In this document: positions 54,101 through 63,100 of the stretch, one piece after another
How positions within the stretch are numbered: the stretch's first letter is position 1
Layout: every line of letters begins with the position of its first letter
Origin: a virus
DNA length: 64,000 nt
Strand: one strand, 5' to 3'
Virus record (IMG/VR): IMGVR_UViG_3300044707_000321
Coordinates: 1 to 64,000 of that record
Translations under genes and position numbers: made by a program
Notes under the pieces: generated by a model
The model's database searches: none
What the model was told of the DNA's origin: nothing
Seen by the model: the letters and a program-made list of their open reading frames with translations, nothing else

Positions 54101-57100
54101 AGGCCGGCGTTGCAGGATGTCTTTTCGGGCCTCATCCACCGCATTCACTAGGTTACGCCCCATGCCCTTAGCGGGGTTGGCTAGCGTTGGGTTTCCTGTG
54201 ATTTTGAATCTGTTGCGTTCGTTATCTGCCTTGTTGATTAGCTCATTCGTTTCAGGCAACTCTTTACCTAGATAATCCATGTACTCTTCAACGGCATCCA
54301 TGTCAGGATTCCGAGTGGGTGAGAAAAGTGATTCCATGGGTTTGAACCCTTCGTGGATCTCTCTTTGGGGATTTCTTACGCCCATAGCACTCATAATCGC
54401 CTGAGTTTTGTTCGGGAAAACCGAATGCGAAGTGGGTGTTATGCTTTGGCCGTCGGGGGTAATTACGGTTGTTGGGGATACAATCGCACCAAGAATACCA
54501 TAACTGCTTGTGTATCTGGTTATCCGATATGCCGTGTTCCTGAAATCCGTAAGTGGAACTTGTTTGTAATTAAAATCATTTACTCCAACTTTATCTTCAG
54601 GATTTATAATTGCTTTCGATACAAGAAGTTTTTCGCCCTCATCGTTCTCAAATGCAATCACTCGATTATTCTCGTTCTGCTCAAGTACCTTGTAGGCTTC
54701 TTTAACTTTCTTGTTATTTTCTATCCTGATGTCCTCCATAATAGAATTGTTTTGGGCTATCTTACCAAACTTCTCAAACGACCACTTAAGATCGGGATAT
54801 TTATCTAGGCTTTTATCTGTTTGGATCTGCCCCTTAGCCACATTATCCAAGGACGTCTTAGACGCTAGATACTCGGCAAGTGCTTCTATTACAAACTTTT
54901 TGCCTTCCTCTGAAATATCTCCTTTTCCGGTTTGGTCTTTTTCCGCAACTTCCATCATCGATTTCATGAATCCTAATTCAAACTGCTCTGCCTCATATCT
55001 TTTGTTGTTCGGAAGTCTAAACTTTGACTTGGATTGTCTTGTTGAAGATCCAAGCATTTGCATCTCATCGTCCTGAATTGGATGAGCCTGTCTCCAAGCC
55101 TTTGCACTATCTAGGAACTCATCGATTCTTTCCGTAGCAAACTGATCTAAGGTCAATCCCCTGCTACGGGCCAATTCGGTAAGATACTCAGCCTGAGCCT
55201 GTTCCTCTTCCCTTGTAATTGCCCTAAGGGGAGAATTGAGCCTAGAGATAATCTCCCGTGTGGATCCTGAAATAAGATCCTTAGTTTCCTCGATCCCTAC
55301 CTTTGCCAACCTTTTCCGGAGTACTGAAAGGGCGTTGTTGAGCATCGTCAAAGCGTATTGTCGGGAAATCCCCATCTTTTCTGCGATTTGTGAGACTCCC
55401 TCCCCATTCATGTATGCCGATACAACCGTCCGTGGGCGAACCGGCAGTCCGTCAATCATGGTCTGCATGAGTCTTTGTGCGTCGTTTGTGATAGCGGATT
55501 GCGACGGCAAGCTCTGGTTTTCGTCCGGAATGATGCTACCCAACGGGGCCGTGCTTTCGCCGGACACCGGAGAGTCAATGTTCATGGATCTCATGGAGAT
55601 CTCACGGGCCGTTGCCTCGTTCCTAGAGTAGTTCTTTTTAAGTGCGTTCCGGACTACTGCCTTTGCATATTTATCAAAATCACCGGCATTCGGATCGAAT
55701 CCCTGCACTGCTTTGATGAGTGCGATCCGGCCAATCTGAATAGCCTCGTCTAGCGATGTCTGCGGGGAAACGAACGACCTAGCGATAGGCTCGATTAGGT
55801 TCATCGCATCTTTGGAGAGTAGGCTTGCCTTACTTGGCGTAAGGGCGGGAGCGTTCAACTGCATTTGCTCCGCTTCTACCCTCTTTGTCTTACCCTTGTC
55901 CGTGTAATCCTCCATGATCTTGGCGTATTTAGCCCTAAGACCATCTAGCTCTTCCTTCCTTGGGAATGCCTTGGAGGATGCGATTGTCGCTGAATCTGCC
56001 GTCTCTTGGGCAGATTCCATGCCGTTAATAAACTGTTTCTCGTAACTCTTGAGGTTCTTAACGAGATCCCTCAATGCGCTAACCACGTATCCTGCGCTCT
56101 TTACCTTCGAACCTAATTCACGTCCATTGACCATGACTCCGGTTTCAACCTTGAATGCCTTCTTGGGATCCGGTTCACCTAGAATCTCATCTACTGAAGC
56201 CGGCGAAAGTGTGATTTTTGTTCCGTTGTATGTGAACTCGCCAAGTGGTTTCTTTGCCTCTACGGATGCTGGGAATGATTTTCCGGTTTGGACGGCCTGA
56301 TCCCTACGCTTATCAAAGTACTGTTGGATAGCGTCACGGATGTCGTTTTCTTTAGTCAATGCTACGCCTTCGATCATGGCCGTAGGCTCAGGCGTCCAGT
56401 TTGATACTTCGCTTAGGAACTCCCTTGTCTGGTTAAGCCTGTTTTCGTATGCCTTGACCTGAAGCTCGGCATTCTTGCCGGCCTGAATTGCATCGAATGA
56501 GGATTGAACCCATGCCCGTTCCTGATTTTCTAGCTCACGGATCTTTGTCTCTGTGTTAAACTTCTCAAGCCCCATTGGGCCGGACAAGATGGCCTTTTGC
56601 TCTGCTAGGCTGAGAAGCCCCGAATCATCCTCAATGACACGACCGCTAATCTTTCCACTCAATGCCTGTTTAATGAATCTTTCCTTAAACTCTAGCTTCT
56701 GCCAAAGGGCCGAATCCAACGTATCCTTCATGCCGTACCGGTAGATTTCAACCGGTATGCCAAGCTCTGAGTGAATGTTGCCCTGACGGATTACCCGCCC
56801 GTCCCGTTGCTCCATCTCTGCCGGAGTCCAAGGCACGTCCAAGTTATGTCCGGCAATCATCCGGCCTTGCATGTTCACGCCAGTTCCCAGCTTTTGCGTC
56901 GATCCAATAATGATGCGAACCGTTCCGTTGTTCACCTTCTCAAATAACTGCTCTTTTGCTTGATCGGTCTTAAAATCGTTAATAACTGCAATCTCTTCAG
57001 GCTTTACTCCCTTTTTGATCAGCTTCTCTTTGATGTCTGTATAAAGGTTGAATCCGCCCATGAATTCCGCTTCACGCTCTTCTTTTTCTTCCTCTTTTAC

Positions 57101-60100
57101 ACCAGAAATAAGATCCATTCCCGAATCTTCACTGTCATCAGTTTCAACGCCCGAATCCAATCCATTGAATGACAAGGATTCCGTTTTCATGGGCCGGTAA
57201 CGATCAGAGAAGATTACTTGGGTTCCGTTGTAATCATTCGTTCTCTTGTAGAGTTCGAACACCTTTTCAATCATGGTGTTTGATTTGCTCCCAGCCTCAT
57301 CCTTTGCCTTGTCATCCACCAAACGCATGTCGATTGATGCAAGTTTGCAAGCATTGTAAGTAACTAGCGGAATATGACTGTTTTCCTTCTTTTCCCGTCC
57401 ATCCATGCTGTCAAAGTCGTCAATGATTCTATCGATAATCTTTTTGTATTCGATTACCTGAGGAGTTGCCTCGACCGCAATAAGGTCAGGTTTGCCGTCT
57501 TTGATTTCGGGCCGGTTCTTTACGACCATATCCCCGCCCATCTTGACGTCTGCTCTAGTCCGGAACATCTTGTTCCACTCAGGCAAGTTAGCCAATTTCG
57601 ATAGACGTTGGATGCTCTTATACTTTCCGTTGGCCCTTAGTTCTGCGCTTCTCTCTACCTCTGCGAATGTAGAAACAAACGAATCAAAGCTAGATGAACC
57701 AAACTCGGCCAATAGTTCGGGATCGATAAGGCGAACCTGATTCCAAACTTCACCAAGGGTATTTGTTACCGGTGTGCCAGTCATCGTGAACATATTCCGG
57801 CCCTTGTTCTTTTCCTGAATAAATCGTGCTTTGGTTAATAGGCTTGTTCCTGATTCGGTGGGCGAATTATCGATGCCGGCGATATTCTTCAGCTTTGTTA
57901 CGAAAGGCATCTTTTTGTAGATATGCGCCTCGTCCAGAATAATAGCGTCCACCCCTAGTTCTTGGAACGTAAGGACATCATCGACCTTGCGTTCTTGTAC
58001 TCGCTTGAGTCTTTCTTCGAGCCTCTTGATCTGCTTCTCCTTCTCCTTTACGGATGGATCCTTCTTTTTAGAGATCCTGCCGTAACGACTAACCTCGTTG
58101 CTTTCACTCATGGTTTGAGCGATAGCATCCCGAAGCTCATCTATAAGCTCATAGGTGATCTTTTTTACGTATTCCGGATCGTCCTTGATCTGGTTAAAGG
58201 TTGAGTGGGCCATCACGACCGCATCCCAGTCTCCTGAGGCTATTTTCGCCACAAACTCCTTGCGCTTGCTCTTTTCGAAGTCTTTCTTACGGGCAACAAG
58301 GACACGGGAAGTCGGGGCCATTCTTCCAATCGTTCCGGCAAACTGTTCCAAAGTAGCGTTGTGGACAACGATCATCGGCTTCTTGGCTAGTCCAAGGCGA
58401 CGAAGTTCCATGGTCAGAGCAGTGCCGATGACCGTTTTTCCTCCTCCAACCCCGTGAGCAATAAGCATTTTGCCGTCCTGAATAGCCCTCCAAACCACGT
58501 TCTTTTTGTCTGGATATAAGTCGTATCCCTTGGCAAGCCACGGGAATGTGAGGAATTGACCATCGTACTGACGTAACGCATGGGAGTTCCGCTTCTCGTT
58601 GTACTGTTTTGCAAGTTCTTCAGAGACTTCAGGCTTGGATGATGCGTATTGGGCGAAAGATTCCTTGATCTTCTCCATGGCAAGTTTTGCCTTTTCGGTT
58701 TCACCGGCATTCAAAACCTTCTTCTCGTCGATTGTGTCAAATACCATCGGCGTTTGCATGTTAAGTGCCATCTCAAGCAGTCGAACTCCCGACATTCTAT
58801 CGGTTCCGTAGATACTTGTGGCTACTGAGGGAAGGTCTGCCATTGATCTTGCGCCCTTGCCGTCGGATCCGTAAGTAACCGTGTACCTATCTGAAGAAAC
58901 ATCCCCAACCCCCTTGCTATACGTGACTGTAACCCGTGTCTTGAGTATGCTTCTCCCGAAGTCAGAGATGATGTCCGTCGGGATCCAGTTCGCCCCAAGG
59001 TTCATTGATATGTCGGAGAACGGCACATCTACCGGTTGCACTTTCTTTAGTGCCTCGATGTTTGCCTCGTAACTGTTGTCTTTTTTGGCCTTTTCTTCGG
59101 CTATCTTAAGTTTCTTTCTTACGTTGCCACTCAGGTATTCTTCCTTTGTGGACACAAGGCCGGTAGCTGGATCCCTAAACCCGATACCCTTGCTAAGAAT
59201 GTCGTTCTCGACCTCATCCTTTGACTTCCCAATCAATCCAGCGATGTAGTCGGTATCAAGAGTACCCTTCCAACCGAGGGATATGCCCATGGCATCCTCA
59301 ACGGATGAAGCAGAAGTCGGCTCCTGCCTTGGAGTGAGGATCCGCTTTGTGAAAATATCACCCTTCGTGTAGTTCTTTTTCCTAGTCAGGAACTTCTTAA
59401 CGTTCTCGGCCTTGCTATCAGACTTTACCTCATTTTCGGCTCCTATGATCCGGTAATAATCGGGATCAAAGTCTAGTAGCTTACTATTTGCATGGAATGA
59501 TCCATTCCGTGCCACAAAGTTGTCATAGGCAACATTCAGTGCCTTCCGTTGATCTTCAATCTCGGCGTCCTGAGATTCCGGATCCATTTCCATCCGATAC
59601 AATTCATTTAGGGCGTCCCTGACTTGAATGAATCCCGTGGCGATAGGCCGATTTTTGGGACTAAGGATTTCTTCATCTGAGTTCTCTACTCCGGCTATCC
59701 CAAGTTTCCCGTCCTCAAGCATCGCTAGAGTGCCAACCTTCTTGCCCCGCATCGCTTCTTCGTTTGTTATTGCCTCCCGATCAACCGGCTTACTCTGGCC
59801 CATCACGTCGCCGGATAGCTTCTCTAGGGATTTGCTAAGAAGGCTTTCTAGTGTTCTTCCGTCCTGAAAAGGACGTACTGTCATCTCTTCCTTGCCACCG
59901 TACATAGATCCGTCGTTGGCAAGTCGGCCAAGAATCATGTCTGGATTCCGGTCGAAGTACTCATTGATCTTCACTGTTCCACCGTTATCTAGTGACACTT
60001 CTTTTGTGCTTTTGAACGATTCCGGATTGAAGCTAGGCATCTTGCCGTCCGGTTTTCTGATGAAGATGATGTCCGTCGTGACCTCTGTATTGGCATTCTC

Positions 60101-63100
60101 GCTGAATGCAGTGTTTGGAAGTCTTACTGCTCCAATCAGTTCCCCGTGATCTGCAATCCATTTTCTCTGAACCACGTTGGCGTCCAGAGTGTTGCTTGTG
60201 GTGATAAAGGCTACAACCCCGCTGGGCCGAACCTTCTCAAGTGCCTTGGCGAAGAAATAGTTATGAAGCGACAACTTAGGCGCACCCTGAGCCTCAAGCC
60301 CTGAGTCGTACATTTGAACGTTGGCGAAAGGCACGTTAGATATTGCGAGATCGATGGAGTTGTCCGGAATGTCTGCATCTTCGAATCCTGTGATCTGAAC
60401 GTCGGTTTCGGGATAGAGTTTCCGCATGATCCTTCCGGATAGAGAGTCAAGCTCGACGGCCTTTGTGTAGGACGCATCGGCCATGTCCTTAGGCATTAGC
60501 CCAAAGAAGTGACCGATCCCACCGGCGGGTTCGAGTACTGTTCCACCATTGAATCCCAACTTCCTAACCGCATCCCACATGTAGTTAATGACTTTAGGCG
60601 ACGTATAGTGAGCATTAGTTGTACTTGCTTTTGCAGATCTAAACTCATCCTCGGAAAGAAGATCTTTTACTTCATTGTAATACTTCCCGTATTTCTTATT
60701 CCAGTTCTCTACGGATTTAATTTCCTCTTCGTCGTAATATCCATATCGACGCATTTCATCAATCCTGCTTGCTCGATCCGCCTTATCTTCATCCAAGGCT
60801 TGCGACAAACCACCCCAGCCAACGTATTGAGCTAGGATCTTCTTCTCTTCGGTTGTCGCATTCCTGTCCTCTGACTCAAGTTTTTTGAGTAGTTGAATTA
60901 CCGATATGTTTGTCTTGAGTCTTGTTACGTCACCCTTTGGGGCAAGTATGTCCTCAGGGGTGATTTCGTGATTTCTTTCCGGCGTACCCTCCGCAGGACG
61001 TTCTACGGTAGGTTTAACTCGAACGGGCAGATTTTCTCTAGCACTGTCTTGATTACTGCCAACGCTTCCGGATTCTCCTTCGATAAGATTAGTATCTTGC
61101 GTTCCGCTTTGTACACCGTCTCCTGATCTAATTCCGCCTGTTGGCTCGACTCCGCCTCGTTGTCCGACTGAATCCATTCCATCTCCGGATACCTCTCTAG
61201 GATAAACTTCTCTAGGAGTGCCGGATTCTTGGCTAGCTGGTTGAGTTGATCGGTTGGCGTATTCGCTAAAAAGCTCATCGCTCCCTCGTAGTCCGTCCTG
61301 AGTTCGGGCGGGTTCTTCGGTTGATTGTCTTGTTCTTGGTTGTCCATATTGTTCTCCACTTTCAATACCCCCTTGTTTGCTGTTTGACAACACCGAAGCA
61401 CTGCCGGTTTCGTCAAAAAGGCTTAATTGATTAGCGTCTTGAGTGTTACGACGGGGGGCTGAAAGGGCAAACTCCTTAACAACTCCAACCGCATTCTGCC
61501 ATCCTGCCAACATAAGTCCTTGGGAGGTAGCATTTCCGTCAATAATTGTGTAAGTGCCGTCCCCATTATCCGCAAGGTCAATGGGTTCTCTTGGTGTAAA
61601 TGTCTCTCCATTAAGGTTTGAAACCATGCGATTGATAGCTGTTTGCCGTGGATCCGCCTTCTTTCCTGCTACAAATCCCTCATCGTTAAGCTCATTTACC
61701 GGCGAAATCAGCTTATCTAGCTTAACGACGAATGATCCTGATGCCTTTGTATTGAAGATAATCCCAAGCGAAGCCTCGTTTTCTGACACGTTTGCCAACC
61801 TAGAACTATCGACCGTACCCCTAAAATCCTCAACATTTGCATAAACGATACTTTCAGGTTGCGGAACTGCGTATTTCTGGCTATTGATTGTTGTCATGCC
61901 AACAACACCTGATGATCCTTCCAGAGTTCCGGATCTCGACGAATTGATTTCTGATCCTAAAACCAAGCTGTTCGACGTTGATGATACCCCTGTCGCAGTA
62001 CTTGGAGTAAGGGCTTGGCGTTGCGATGATGTTCCGCTTACTCGATTTCCACTTGTCTCTACGTTCGAGGCTCCACGGGTAAGATCCTTGGATGCGTTTA
62101 AGCGTTTGGTGATCAAGTCCCGTGCGCCTCGCCAAACCTGATCTACTTTTCCTTGTAACTCTTCGATCTGACGTTCGATAGCTAGAACTTCTTCACTGTT
62201 TCGAATAGTTGTAGCCAAGGCTTCAAGGCTACGAATCTTTTCGTAGAAACGATGTCCAATATCCTTAGCCAACAACATTTCGGGTAAGTTAATCTGTACT
62301 TCTGCCTCCCAATTTAATCCGTCCCACTCAATAAGAATTAACCGGTGGGCATAGCCGGTGTTCTCGGTATCCAGATAAAGGTTCTTCTTGTCTTGTGTTA
62401 CTCTTGCGTATTTCTGGATTTCAGCAATCGCCTCATCCATTTCATCCAGCGTATTGACGGAAATCGTGGCCCGAAGAATGTCTTTTGCGTCATCTGCAAC
62501 TACGCCCTTCTTTTCGAAAATGATTTTCTCTGCAAGCCTCTTCATCTTTTTGGGAGATGCAACTAGCGCAATCCAGTCTCTTCCGGCAGTTACTTTTCCA
62601 ATAAGATCTCTAAAGTTATCCTGTTGCTTGCTTACGCCTTCCAAGAAACTCGCCAGTACCTTGCTTGCTCCTACTCCGTTCAGATTCACTTTATTCCCGT
62701 CCGGAAGCGTGATGTCGATGGCAGGATCACCAACTGAAAGGATCTTCTCAAGTCTCTCTTCAAATTGGTATGCCTGAGGAGGTAAGGATGCTCCGGATGG
62801 AACCGGCTCAAGCATCTTGTTAATTAGCCCGTATAAACCGTTTTTATGGTAGTTCGCAACGTATTGGGCGATTTTTTGCTTTTGTGGATTCTTGGAAAGA
62901 TCAAGGAATGCCGAAAGTTTTCCTGCCAATGTCTCTGCGGTATTCCTTGCAGGACTACTAAGCGTCTGCGTCGAATCACCCTTAGATACGATGGATGTTG
63001 CCATTTTAAGGACATCCATAACAGTCAATGGCAGTTCTGTTTCAGGGAACATTCCGCCCCCGTAGGCTTGCCGTTCCCGTTTCATGGCTTCTGCGGAAAC

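Noticed and set aside
61888-61905. TTGTTGTCATGCCAACAA at 61.9 kb
   Set aside because: Good arms, but spacing is 6 instead of 9 and it lies in the middle of the giant gene; kept out of the dyad set.
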